NCBI GenBank assembly: GCA_009767595.1
Contig: VSDK01028169.1
Coordinates: 181,934-245,933, forward strand
Direction: 5' to 3'
DNA length: 64,000 bases
From: Symbiodinium kawagutii
Taxonomy: Eukaryota; Sar; Dinophyceae; Suessiales; Symbiodiniaceae
In this document: positions 50,932-61,145 of the stretch, piece after piece
Layout: the number at the start of each line of letters is the position of its first letter
Numbering within the stretch: the first letter of the stretch is position 1
The notes under the pieces: model-generated
The model's database searches: none
Told to the model about the DNA's origin: nothing
The model's input: the letters and a program-made list of their open reading frames with translations, nothing else
Program-made: the position numbers and the translations under genes

Positions 50932-51069
50932 CGAAACTTTGGCGGCGACTCGCGGCAGACTGGAAGTACAGCGGCCGGCTGGATCACTGTCGCTTCTCCT
51001 CAGCTGCGGCCATGATCAGCATGGAGTTTGCACTTCCAACACTTGCAACATGGAATCTCAACGGTCAAG
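50932..51069 (+). CDS. internal exon, unknown protein
   Basis: Reads AKLWRRLAADWKYSGRLDHC RFSSAAAMISMEFALPTLAT WNLNGQ, donor GTTGTT or GTCAAG. Open frame extends upstream to 50913. Strongly protein-like. Confidence 0.6.
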
Positions 51070-51321
51070 GTTGTTGATAGCCATATCAACCAGCTTGTTA
51101 TATAAATTAGTCCATTTGACATTATTTGACCATGGCGTCATCGAGATGGTATCAACACTGTCGTTCCATGAGTCAATCATCCATCAATCAGTTGATATTG
51201 ATTACTTCATCGATATCGACCATCATTTTTTTCCATGAATCACTATCCAACAACCAACAACCAACAACCAGCAACCAACAACCAACAACCACAAATGCCC
51301 TCCGTGCGAACCAGCAACCAG

Positions 51322-51462
51322 CCATCACGCAGCGACATGGGAGGTGCCCTGGCGTTCAGAGATGACTTGCAACAGAGGCGGGCACCGGTGATGGACCCGG
51401 TGGTTTCTGCCGTGGGGATTGCTCTATGGCCAGTCTTGGCGGAGAAGAATCGACCAGATGAG
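51322..51462 (+). CDS. internal exon, unknown protein
   Basis: 47 whole codons between CAACCAG and GTCAGA. It includes MGGALAFRDDLQQRRAPVMD and VVSAVGIALWPVLAEKNRPD. One of the strongest exons here. Upstream of it the intron ends in CAACCAACAAC repeats. Confidence 0.7.
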
Positions 51463-51571
51463 GTCAGAATTGTGAGGTTACGAGTGTGATGCGATTTATT
51501 TTTCACGATCATCATGCTGGTGAAGACTTAGGATGTTGGTTCAATGATTGTAAAAAACATGGGAAATACAG

Positions 51572-51640
51572 GTGTTTCTTGGTTGTCTCAACGTGTGGCT
51601 TCAGGATTTGGATCGGCCTTGTGTTCCTGCCAGTGCTTAA
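51572..51640 (+). CDS. candidate terminal exon
   Basis: After AATACAG it reads VFLGCLNVWLQDLDRPCVPA SA then TAA. Confidence 0.45.
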   Translation: MFLGCLNVWLQDLDRPCVPASA

Positions 51641-52016
51641 CCAACCAATGCCATTGAAATATGTTGGGACTCAGTTAATCATTCTCCAAGCTGGAGATAT
51701 CCCTCAAGTACTTCTGGGCCACTGGTGGATCTTGTTTTCCTATGACTAAAAATCAGTTACAAGGTGCCCCCAGTGATAAGTTGGTTAATAGGGTAAATCA
51801 ACTGAAGCAATATCTAACATAACTGGCCGTTACCTAGTGATACCTTAAGTTAGGCAAGTTAAGCACCTAGTTGTAAGCCAAGTTAAGCACCTAGTTAAGC
51901 AAGTTACCTAGTCATAACCCAAGTTAAGCAACTGGGCGCACAAACCTTGCACCGCTAGCGGTTGAGGACCACCCAGCAGCAAACCGAGCAGTGGTGACTC
52001 TGTGGTGCTGCGCTAG

Positions 52017-52081
52017 GGATCTTCAAATACGACGGCGACGGGGCCGTTGCTAAGAAGGCCCCATCGCAAATGGCTGCCGCA
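52017..52081 (+). CDS. candidate internal exon
   Basis: 65 nt between GCGCTAG and GTTCGC. It reads IFKYDGDGAVAKKAPSQMAA A. The 51,757-51,930 stretch upstream has tandem AAGTTAAGCACCTAGTT phrases related to family 1. Confidence 0.55.
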
Positions 52082-52557
52082 GTTCGCTGTTGGTTTATCA
52101 TGGTTTATCGTTGGGCGGGGAATGGCGTAAGCGCATAGCAAGTGAAGGAGTGGCATAGCAGCAAAGCAAGCTGAGTAGCCATTGTGGGAGCATGTTAGCA
52201 GCTATAGTCTAAGCAAGGTTTTATGCTCAAGCGAGTGCAATAAGCTCACGAATCGTGGACTTGCTACATCAGCCTCTTCATCAACTACGAAACGTTTGCA
52301 GTTGAAACCGGATGTTTTCAGACTTTTGTGTTCTGAACATTTTCATCTTTCATGAACAAGATATCCTCCCACTTGCCTTGCCTTCTTAGCGTTTTGCGTT
52401 TGGAACTGATTGGTCACAATATTTTGAGATACGATATCCTACGAGGTTGATTCTTTACAACAGGATTATGGTAGCTGATTGCGCAGGGGTTCATTATTAC
52501 CCGTGCTCCAACCATTGCACTTCTCTAGGTTGGCATAGGGATGTGGCTCGGTTTTAG

Positions 52558-52643
52558 CTGGAAGCCGGCTGATAGCGGCTATCAAGCGATCCCCTGAAGA
52601 TGTTGAGATTCTCTCCTTATTGGACCAACCTCGCGGCCGATAA
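52558..52643 (+). CDS. terminal exon, unknown protein
   Basis: After GTTTTAG, 27 codons to TAA. It includes LIAAIKRSPEDVEILSLLDQ PRGR. A probable gene end. Confidence 0.55.
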
Positions 52644-53863
52644 ATGCGTTTAGACATTGAATCTGGGGAATATTCTACAGATGAGTAGTCTTGGATTAGA
52701 AGATATTACTGGAGAATAATCTATATACTGATATCAACTTATTGAATCAGGATTCTGATGTTGACTAATGCTTCATGATGAGTAACAGTGATGCATCATG
52801 TTGAATGATTGCAAGTATGGGTGGATGGTAAACCCTGCCGAATATCTCCACACATAGCTGATGAGAAGTAGTGGCCAGGTTAACTTTCAGCAATAGTGGC
52901 AGGTCGTTTGTGACCAATAACTACCCTATGGGAATTTGCTGCATACTGTAACTGGAAAGCTATCATTTCTGATGGAGAAATCATGTACCAACGGCCGCCT
53001 CATATGTGCTGACCTTTGGAGTACCTATATAATGTTTAATGCGCATTCACCAATGGTTTGGGATGTGCTATGGAGAACCTAATGTGATGAGTTGCTTGCG
53101 GTAGATCATCAGATTAAACTACCAGCAACTCTAGCATGTAAACAGCGATTGTGATTTACCAAGTGGATCAATGGCATATAGTTGGCCATGCTCCATACGG
53201 ACCCTTCACAAGGATTCACAGAATGTCTTCTAACATTTGTTCACCACCACTAAGAGCTGTTTTGGTTTGGTTTCTTGGGTGAACCAATCAACCACAGCTC
53301 GATCTCCGCAGATCTCAGGGGGACAGCTCTTGACACAAAACGCTCAATGTTTGATCTACAGGATGAGTGTTATACAAGTCATAAAGGTTAAAGATGGTCA
53401 ACCACAACTGGGTCTCTTCAGGTTGAGTGGTTGGTTGGGAGGGAACTAGGTCTCCACCAGGGGTATCCCTAGACCAACTTCTATAGTTGGAGAACCAGGG
53501 GTTTAGCCACCAGGTTGAGTGTTATACATCTTTGACCTTCAGATCTTCCATTGTGCTGGTCATCACAGTGGCACCTTGGCCCGGCTGCCTGAGACTTGTT
53601 GTCTCAAAGCGTTATGCCACGCAGTTGGTTGACTAAGGTTATAAGTGGGATAAGTATCAGGTTTGCTGGATATATATGTATATATATATATATGAATTAA
53701 ATATAAATATATATATATATATATATACATGGATATACCAAAATGGCTGACAATTAAACAATCATTGAAGGGGTATCAATTCGTGTGGCAAAGCCCTAAG
53801 AACAGGTCTGCTCATGCTGACAGTTCAAACTTATGTTCATGGTCAGTTCATTTAACACTCCAG
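52644..53863. other. intergenic or intron sequence with weak exon candidates
   Basis: Mostly AT-rich. Two weak + strand candidates: 53298-53387 (SSISADLRGTALDTKRSMFD) and 53569-53619 (GTLARLPETCCLKALCHAV). A (TA)n run is at 53668-53728. No confident gene. Confidence 0.4.
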
Positions 53864-54051
53864 CACTCCAGCACAAGTGGCTTGCGATAGATGGTGATTT
53901 GACATCAATGGCGGGTTGTTTATCAGCAGCTGGATCTTCCACTCACCTATCGCCCATCAATGTTTTGTTTGAATCAGCCTCAGCAGTGCTTATTCAGAAT
54001 CACTATCTAACTATTGCATGCCCTGTTGCACATCAACTTTTCATGCGGATT
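53864..54051 (+). CDS. long candidate exon
   Basis: After CTCCAG, 62 codons to a GTAATC donor. It includes IDGDLTSMAGCLSAAGSSTH and VLFESASAVLIQNHYLTIAC. The frame stays open to TGA at 54102. Unknown product. Confidence 0.5.
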
Positions 54052-54173
54052 GTAATCACAGGGTGTGGAACTGTCTTAAGTAAGGGTCAACACTGGGCGT
54101 GAAGGGTCGATCATCAGAACGCAACTGCGTTTTTATCCATAGCCATGGTGTACAGTTGCGCATGAATAGTCTA

Positions 54174-54285
54174 ACTGGTGGTTTCAAACTCTTGTATTTT
54201 TCCTAGTGATTATGAACAAATGGTTGGTTAACAAGCATATGTTTCGTATTTCTTCATGACAGGCTGCTTCAACCAGCAAGCCTTA
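54174..54285. mobile_element. family 4 element
   Basis: CTGGTGGTTTCAAACTC to GGCTGCTTCAACCAGCAAG, with TTCCTAGTGATTATGAACAAATGGTTGGTTAAC inside (split here only for description). 54,290-55,080 beyond is AT-rich with TATA runs and no exon. Confidence 0.55.
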
Positions 54286-55122
54286 GTTGATTCCGCGCCC
54301 CAGGCGTTGTGATGAGGCCATGCGGGGCAATCCATGATGGACATGTGTCGTTATTTTTCACTAAATGTTCCTCATTTGTCACTATTGGCCACTATTTTTC
54401 AATACCCTTATTTGTCACTAAATGTCACTAATTGTCACTATTTGTCGCGATTGTTTGGGGGGTCTCCTTTTGGGGGGGCTCCTAATTGCCTCTTGACCCT
54501 AAGGCTTCGCGTAAGCATATTGATATGTGGATTTGTACGCATCTGACGGAACACTGGAAGGTATCTGTAGTCACAGGATTCACAGCAGATCCATATATGT
54601 ACTGATTAAAAGTATATATTTGTTCAATATCATTGTTAAATGTCTATGGTGGTTTCTCAAGTCATACTCCAAGTGATCATCCACTTTATCGACCATAGTA
54701 CGAAAGCAACCATTTGTGTGGAAATGCAGGGTCACCGTATATTTAAGATACATGTAGCATTGTTTGCACACCTAAATAAATGTATATGTAAACACGTTTA
54801 AGGCCTTTTATATGAAACACAAACGTGAAAGCATATTTACATACAAATGATATATATATATATATTATATATATAACAAATGTTTTATGTATTTCTATCT
54901 GTTTATTTATGTAATTTTATGTATATACATATATGTTTATATACAGATATGTTTTATAGATGTACATATGCACAATACACCGCTTATACCAAACCACATG
55001 TAGTTGTCTATTCATGTTTTGAATGATGAACAATGACGAAAACAATGATTAAAACAATAATGATTAAGAATGATCAAATAATGTGACTGGTAAGTTTGGG
55101 TTACTTGCACAACCAGATTCAG

Positions 55123-55234
55123 CTGGCCCAGGTGCTTCTGAGTTTTTGCATCGCCATACATTGCCTGCGAAGGACCCGCTGCTGTCAATGATGCTTCAGA
55201 GCTTTGTGAACCTTCTCGTGGCTGTAGGGACACG
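55123..55234 (+). CDS. gene C exon 1 of 6 (phase-consistent chain 55123-56626)
   Basis: 112 nt between GATTCAG and GTAGCT. It includes GASEFLHRHTLPAKDPLLSM and MLQSFVNLLVAVGT. Two bases over, completed by the next exon. Confidence 0.65.
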
Positions 55235-55316
55235 GTAGCTAACCCAACCTTCCTGGGATTCCAAGTTTTGAGTTCGCTGGAAGTTCTTGGCACGTTAAAA
55301 GGTCCATGTCACCTAG

Positions 55317-55434
55317 GCGTGGAGGCTTTTTGGAGAAGAGTATTTTCTTAACATGGGCTTGCCGGTGTCTACCTCCACACCTAGCGGCTGTCTCAGACAT
55401 AGCAACCTGCAAGGGAGCTTGTTGGTCACCACAA
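55317..55434 (+). CDS. gene C exon 2
   Basis: After CACCTAG. In the chain frame it reads GGFLEKSIFLTWACRCLPPH LAAVSDIATCKGACWSPQ, cysteine-rich, donor GTGGCT. Another frame is open for 41 codons to TAG, so the frame rests on phase agreement. Confidence 0.5.
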
Positions 55435-55782
55435 GTGGCTAGACTACCAAATTCAGTTGGTTTGTCACACAAAGTTGTCGGTTTCAATGTGATGTTGGCA
55501 TCATGGTCATGTTCGAATCGTCATGGTGATACCATCATAAGACTACTCTAGCTGTCAGAATGATACTAATCATCATAATCATCATTATCACAACCAGTGA
55601 ATCACTTCCACTGTCAGAATCATACTGATTATCATATTCATCATAATCACAGTTAGTTGATCACTTTAACTGTTCCTCACAGCTAGTTGATTGATCAGTT
55701 TAACAAGCTGTCAGGATCATCATGGTCACACCGGGTACCTTCGAAGCATGTGGTCAAAGCCAGAGGTGCCGTCTCGTCTCAG

Positions 55783-55869
55783 GTGTCCCCAGTGGTGGAG
55801 AAGCGCAAGCTGTGCCCATCGTTCGACGGCAGGCTGCTGTCGCTGCTTCCTGTGACTACCTGTAGCAAG
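55783..55869 (+). CDS. gene C exon 3
   Basis: 29 whole codons between GTCTCAG and GTGAGG. It reads VSPVVEKRKLCPSFDGRLLS LLPVTTCSK. An acceptor at 55763 would add 19 nt. Confidence 0.6.
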
Positions 55870-56046
55870 GTGAGGATGATCAGTGGTTCACTACTAGGCA
55901 ACTCTAGCGGATAGCCAACAAAACAATTGAGTATATTATGATGTTTGATGATTTTGATGGAGATGTTCATATGAGCAGCTGCTAGCACTTACCACTGCTG
56001 TTTGGCTTCTGATGAATGATATTGACATACATTGACGGATCCTCAG

Positions 56047-56113
56047 CTGGTTCATTGCCGACGAAAAACAAAAACACCATCCGCTTCGCAGAGGTCACCT
56101 GGCGCTTGGGCTG
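56047..56113 (+). CDS. gene C exon 4
   Basis: 67 nt between TCCTCAG and GTGATA. In the chain frame it reads LVHCRRKTKTPSASQRSPGA WA, basic. Confidence 0.55.
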
Positions 56114-56187
56114 GTGATATGTGTTTTTTTCTGTGGCAAGTGTTAGCATGCAGCATGACAAAGCAATCCAACCAACTCTTTGAGCAG

Positions 56188-56337
56188 GTTTGGGGCACAT
56201 TTTACCCTTGAAATCAGTGGTAACCAATGAAAACTCATTAATTGAGGATGGTGCCACTGATCCTGCTCGATATGCTTCATATTTCATGGTTGTATTTTTT
56301 GCTGGTGAATACGTTTATGTACTGTCTGATCCTGGCT
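56188..56337 (+). CDS. gene C exon 5
   Basis: 150 nt between GAGCAG and GTAAAT. It reads LGHILPLKSVVTNENSLIED and ARYASYFMVVFFAGEYVYVL SDPG. Good donor, no stop, distinct composition. Confidence 0.65.
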
Positions 56338-56516
56338 GTAAATGGTTGATGCAAATGCGTACATGTCTATCTTACTTATCAATATATTAAAGCAATCACA
56401 AACATGAAAAAATTCAAGCATATCTGAATATATGGATGTATACATCTTACATCTATATCTACATGTTCATGTGTCTACACCTGATAGCCAGAAACCATCC
56501 ACCCCTCAACCGTCAG

Positions 56517-56626
56517 CCAGGCACCGCCTGCGGAAGCTGCAGGCGGCACGGGAGGATGAGGCCGCCAGGCACGAGCCGCGCGCTGCCGCGAGGAAAAGGT
56601 TCCGGCAGCGACCCGCGCCGGTGTAG
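56517..56626 (+). CDS. gene C terminal exon
   Basis: After CGTCAG, 35 codons then TAG. It reads RHRLRKLQAAREDEAARHEP RAAARKRFRQRPAPV, an Arg/Ala-rich helix. Very GC-rich against AT-rich flanks. The stop and phase agreement with exon 5 support a true gene end. Confidence 0.65.
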
Positions 56627-56639
56627 CGGTCACAGGTTG

Positions 56640-57040
56640 GTTGGTGGTTGGGAAGGCATAACCGGTGGTTGATGAGCCGGAACTAGTGGTGGCTACAACT
56701 AGTGGGGTCAGCACTGGGAAATAGTTGATTAGTAAGCCATAACTGATGATTGATAGTGGTGAATGATGGATATTTAGCCATAAATAGTGGCTGATAGGCC
56801 ATAGCTAGTGGTTCATAGGCTAGAACTAGCGGTTGATAAGCCATAACAAGTGGGGTTAGTAGTGGGAAATCGTGGATTCTGTAAATTATTGGAGAAGGAA
56901 TGATGTAAGAGCTATAGCCAGTGGTTAACGAGCTGGTTAATGGCTGATACCAGGCGATAATAACTAACAATACGGCAAGACTCCATGGTTTGGTCTTGCC
57001 AACTGTTCAAAACCCTGCGCAGGCCCGTTGTTTTGAAACT
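56640..57040. repeat. degenerate TGGTTGATAAGCCATAACTAG repeats
   Basis: Loose tandem repeats of GGTTGATAGGCCATAACTAGT type. Last stretch of the ACCAT/GGTTGAT style that fills the window to the left. It ends at the telomere-like tract. Confidence 0.6.
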
Positions 57041-57052
57041 CTGAGAATCGAG

Positions 57053-57094
57053 AAACCCTAAACCCTAAACCCTAAAACCCTAAAACCCTAAACC
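57053..57094 (+). repeat. interstitial telomere repeat (CCCTAAA)n
   Basis: Five to six CCCTAAA / CCCTAAAA units. TTTAGGG is the telomere repeat known from dinoflagellates and plants. The strand orientation is that of a left chromosome end, so the sequence to its right would have been the chromosome interior. Confidence 0.85.
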
Positions 57095-57125
57095 GGTTTT
57101 GCGCCCAAGCTAGGCGCAAAACCGG
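57093..57125. repeat. perfect 13-bp hairpin next to telomere tract
   Basis: CCGGTTTTGCGCC, loop CAAGCTA, GGCGCAAAACCGG. Confidence 0.9.
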
Positions 57126-57261
57126 ATATGCTGTGAACAAGCGTACGCGACACAGCACTGTGAAGCTACAACGTATGACAGCTCCACAGCCAAAGCTCTG
57201 CCCGAGGCTGGACCTCGTATAGTGATTACGAGTAACCCCAAACCCTGCTGACGCGCAAACA

Positions 57262-57570
57262 TGCAAACCTGGAAACTTGGAAACCTGGAAACCTGGAAAC
57301 CTGGAAACCTGGAAACCTGGAAACCTAGAAACCTGGAAACCTGGAAACCGGAAACTTCGAAACCTGGAAAGCTAGAAATCTGGAAAGCTGGAAACCTGGA
57401 AACTCCAACCCTCAAAACCGGGATACCTGGTAAACCCGGAGGCATAGAACCTGCGAAGCTTGAAACTTAAAATCTAAAAACTTGGGAAACATGGGAAAGT
57501 TGGAAACCTAGAAACATGAAAACCTGGAAGCTGAACCTGCAAACCTTGACACCTAGAAACCTTGCGCAGA
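57262..57570 (+). repeat. 8-bp minisatellite (CTGGAAAC)n
   Basis: Near-perfect CTGGAAAC units to about 57340, then increasingly degenerate to 57570. Typical of subtelomeric satellite. Open frames on either strand here are repeat artefacts. Confidence 0.9.
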
Positions 57571-57574
57571 CCAA

Positions 57575-58027
57575 ATGACAGTTTCAATCCCATTGTTGTT
57601 ATACAGCAACGCGTCATGGGATTGGCCATGGGAATGCAACAAGATTGCCCATGCACTTTTCGTATCCTGGGTCGCGACTGGTGATGTCAAGGACTATTTC
57701 CCATCTACTTGCAGGCACAAGAAGAAAGAAATAGATCTCAGTGCCGAAACTTTCGTAGAAGCGCAGTGCGGATCCGACAGGCCAGCATTTTGCCTGCTCG
57801 GCGAAGACATGGAAGAGGTCTTCCATATGTATTGCGCGATGGGATTGCCCTTGCAGCATCACCACGTGCAGGTCATTTTGGCGCGTGTGAAAAGGGTGGC
57901 TGTTGCTGCAAAATTTGCAGCCTTTGTTTCACACAGCACTCGGTGCAGTTACCGGCGTTCCCAGGTGCAGGGGGGAGAATCTGACCTTGCACGCTGGGAC
58001 GCCGTGGCATCAGAGTTGGGCATTTGA
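57575..58027 (+). CDS. hypothetical protein, 150 aa, intronless
   Basis: The open frame begins at an ACG and the first ATG is internal. The coding character is clearest from about 57710 on: HKKKEIDLSAETFVEAQCGS, then CLLGEDMEEVFHMYCAMGLP and VQVILARVKRVAVAAKFAAF, ending in WDAVASELGI. A TGCAG just before AGGCACAAG may instead be an acceptor, making this a terminal exon. No family recognised. A + strand frame of 91 codons overlaps and is less convincing. Confidence 0.5.
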   Translation: MTVSIPLLLYSNASWDWPWECNKIAHALFVSWVATGDVKDYFPSTCRHKKKEIDLSAETFVEAQCGSDRPAFCLLGEDMEEVFHMYCAMGLPLQHHHVQVILARVKRVAVAAKFAAFVSHSTRCSYRRSQVQGGESDLARWDAVASELGI

Positions 58028-58933
58028 AAAATTGAAGCAGATCGAAATTGCGCAATAATGTTGCACCAGACATTTCAATACAATTCTTGAGAATGCCTTT
58101 TCTCATAATGATGTTTATTTTACATATTTACTAATTTCTCGAACGCTTTTCCTCCTATTGATGTTCAATGACCTTTAATCAGACTGATGCTTGAATGGAC
58201 ATGTTTGCACTCCTTTTGAATGATATGGATGAGACGTATTTCCATTGCAGAATGCAACAGTGAAGTACAATATGAATGACACATATTTCAGAGAAGCTTT
58301 GCAGAATGCACAATAAAGTAGAATATGCAGAATATGCATCTCTGGGAATTATGCAGACATGTAGTGTTGCTAGTTGCTTTTGACTCTGCGAAGGCAAATT
58401 CATCCCGTTCGTCTCCTCTCCTTCGAAGATTTGACGAGGCAGTGTAGCATGGCGCGCTCACAGAATTTTACTTGATCTGCCCATGGAAAAAAAATATATA
58501 TATATATATTGAGAAAATTTGTTTCTTCAAGCTGAGAACGTCATGCATGGTGCTTTTGCTTACCATATCGGAAGTTTACTTGGTCCAGCTTAGTTCTATG
58601 TTAGTAAGAGCTCTCTCCTCAAGCTGAATGGTTCTATTGCTTATCATACCGGATTTTTTATTTGATCTGTCTATGATAGGTACTATGCTGGCAAGGTCTG
58701 CTTGCTCAGAAACTTCTTTGGTGCATCCTCTTTGGCTACATCTGGCGTCCTGACCTTATCCTGGGCCTACTGCCACTCTATGCTTGCTCAGACTTGTTGC
58801 AAACTCATCGAAACTGAAATTTACTTTTCAGATCAGACTTTATTTCCGCATAAAGCCCTAGAAAGCAAAAGCGTGAATAGATCTGAAGAGTTCACTTGTT
58901 GAATTTCATCCAAGTAGAAATTTCACTTTTTGA
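58028..58933. other. no gene seen
   Basis: AT-rich. Two loose copies of a phrase around TTGCTTACCATATCGGA / TTGCTTATCATACCGGA (58560, 58638) and a (TA)n run at 58490. The 66-codon frame at 58702 (including LSWAYCHSMLAQTCCKLIET) is possible but unsupported. Confidence 0.4.
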
Positions 58934-58967
58934 GAGGTACTGAAAAAGTCGACTTTTCCAGTACCTC
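58934..58967. repeat. GTCGAC palindrome, copy 1
   Basis: GAGGTACTGAAAAAGTCGAC followed by TTTTCCAGTACCTC: a near-perfect palindrome centred on GTCGAC. Related palindromes are at 59155, 61654 and 63412. Confidence 0.85.
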
Positions 58968-59047
58968 CATTTTGACACGACAGCGAATCGACTGCAACAC
59001 ACGAATGCAACACCTTCATCATACATCAATCATCTTACCGTCATTCA

Positions 59048-59056
59048 TCATGGAAG

Positions 59057-59090
<34 letters not shown>

Positions 59091-59098
59091 CCATCATC
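59048..59098. repeat. (CAT)n microsatellite
   Basis: About 16 CAT units. A 61-codon frame through it ends in a histidine run and is not taken as a gene. Confidence 0.9.
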
Positions 59099-59154
59099 AA
59101 AAGCGCAGCCACTGACTGGTTGCAGGCCACGGATATGAACGGGGAGTTATTTCA

Positions 59155-59190
59155 AGAGGTGCCCAAAAAGTCGACCTTTAGGGCGCCTCT
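59155..59190. repeat. GTCGAC palindrome, copy 2 (left of 60-bp array)
   Basis: AGAGGTGCCCAAAAAGTCGA... GGGCGCCTCT, 36 bp, imperfect at two positions. Confidence 0.85.
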
Positions 59191-59380
59191 TTTTTTATGT
59201 TTTGAAGACCCCTCAACTTTTTCAGCACCTCTATGTTGAGAGTTTTTGGATTCGAATTTATGTGTCTCACTTCTTTCAGTTGCCCTCTTATGTTTGACAA
59301 AGATGGATAAAGTATACTGCTCTTCTTGATGATATCTTCAAAGTCTGACTCTGGACACGTTCTCGACCACATCTTCTATG

Positions 59381-61145
59381 AGGATCTGGCAGGTGCAATG
59401 CAAACGTAGCAAGGTTTCCATAACGCGGGTTTCTCATGGCAGGATCTGGCAGGTGCAAGGCAAACGTAGCAAGGTTTCCCTAGCGATGGGTTTCTCCTGA
59501 CAGGATTCGCAGGTGCAAGGCAAACGTAGCAAGGGTTCCATAGCGATGTGTTTCTCCTGACAGGATTCGCAGGTGCAAGGCAAACGTAGCAAGGGTTCCA
59601 TAGCGATGTGTTTCTCCTGACAGGATTCGCAGGTGCAAGGCAAACGTAGCAAGGGTTCCATAGCGATGTGTTTCTCCTGACAGGATTCGCAGGTGCAAGG
59701 CAAACGTAGCAAGGGTTCCATAGCGATGTGTTTCTCCTGACAGGATTCGCAGGTGCAAGGCAAACGTAGCAAGGGTTCCATAGCGATGTGTTTCTCCTGA
59801 CAGGATTCGCAGGTGCAAGGCAAACGTAGCAAGGGTTCCATAGCGATGTGTTTCTCCTGACAGGATTCGCAGGTGCAAGGCAAACGTAGCAAGGGTTCCA
59901 TAGCGATGTGTTTCTCCTGACAGGATTCGCAGGTGCAAGGCAAACGTAGCAAGGGTTCCATAGCGATGTGTTTCTCCTGACAGGATTCGCAGGTGCAAGG
60001 CAAACGTAGCAAGGGTTCCATAGCGATGTGTTTCTCCTGACAGGATTCGCAGGTGCAAGGCAAACGTAGCAAGGGTTCCATAGCGATGTGTTTCTCCTGA
60101 CAGGATTCGCAGGTGCAAGGCAAACGTAGCAAGGGTTCCATAGCGATGTGTTTCTCCTGACAGGATTCGCAGGTGCAAGGCAAACGTAGCAAGGGTTCCA
60201 TAGCGATGTGTTTCTCCTGACAGGATTCGCAGGTGCAAGGCAAACGTAGCAAGGGTTCCATAGCGATGTGTTTCTCCTGACAGGATTCGCAGGTGCAAGG
60301 CAAACGTAGCAAGGGTTCCATAGCGATGTGTTTCTCCTGACAGGATTCGCAGGTGCAAGGCAAACGTAGCAAGGGTTCCATAGCGATGTGTTTCTCCTGA
60401 CAGGATTCGCAGGTGCAAGGCAAACGTAGCAAGGGTTCCATAGCGATGTGTTTCTCCTGACAGGATTCGCAGGTGCAAGGCAAACGTAGCAAGGGTTCCA
60501 TAGCGATGTGTTTCTCCTGACAGGATTCGCAGGTGCAAGGCAAACGTAGCAAGGGTTCCATAGCGATGTGTTTCTCCTGACAGGATTCGCAGGTGCAAGG
60601 CAAACGTAGCAAGGGTTCCATAGCGATGTGTTTCTCCTGGCAGGATCTGGCAGGCGCAAGGCAAACGTAGCAAGGTTTCCATAGCGATGTGTTTCTCATG
60701 GCAGGATCTGGCAGTCAAGGCAAACGTAGCAAGGTTTCCATAGCGATGTGTTTCTCCTGGCAGGATCTGGCAGGCGCAAGGCAAACGTAGCAAGGTTTCC
60801 ATAGCGATGTGTTTCTCCTGGCAGGATCTAGCAGGTGCAAGGCAAACGTAGCAAGGTTTCCTTAGCGATGTGTTTCTCATGTCAGGATCTGGCAGGTGCA
60901 AGGCAAACGTAGCAAGGTTTCCATAGCGATGTGTTTTCATGGCAGGATGTGGCAGGTGCAAGGCAAACGTAGCAAGGTTTCCATAGCAATGTGTGTTTGT
61001 CCTGTCAGGATCTGGCAGGTGCAAGGCAAACGTAGCAAGGTTTCCATAGCGATCTGTTTCTCCTGGCAGGATCTGGCAGGTGCAAGGCCAACGTAGCAAG
61101 GTTTCCCTAGCGATGTGTTTCTCATGGCAGGATCTGGCAGGTGCC
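59381..61145 (-). repeat. 60-bp tandem array, about 29 units
   Basis: Unit GGTGCAAGGCAAACGTAGCA AGGGTTCCATAGCGATGTGT TTCTCCTGACAGGATTCGCA. Eighteen consecutive 60-nt periods from 59521 to 60600 are identical. Two diverged units lie left and about eight right. Because 60 is a multiple of three and the unit has no stop on the - strand, all three - frames are open for 420-540 codons (20-residue repeats such as RRNTSLWNPCYVCLAPANPV). With three equally open frames and no flanking coding sequence I treat it as satellite, though one frame could be expressed. Confidence 0.9.

Noticed and set aside
57262-57570. Collagen- or Phe-rich repeat protein on either strand
   Set aside because: Frames derive from an 8-bp repeat that shifts frame every unit. 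Any long frame is accidental.
58930-59115. Histidine-run protein
   Set aside because: Produced by the (CAT)n microsatellite. No supporting signal.
59381-61145. CRISPR array
   Set aside because: The units are head-to-tail with no unique spacers, in a eukaryotic context.
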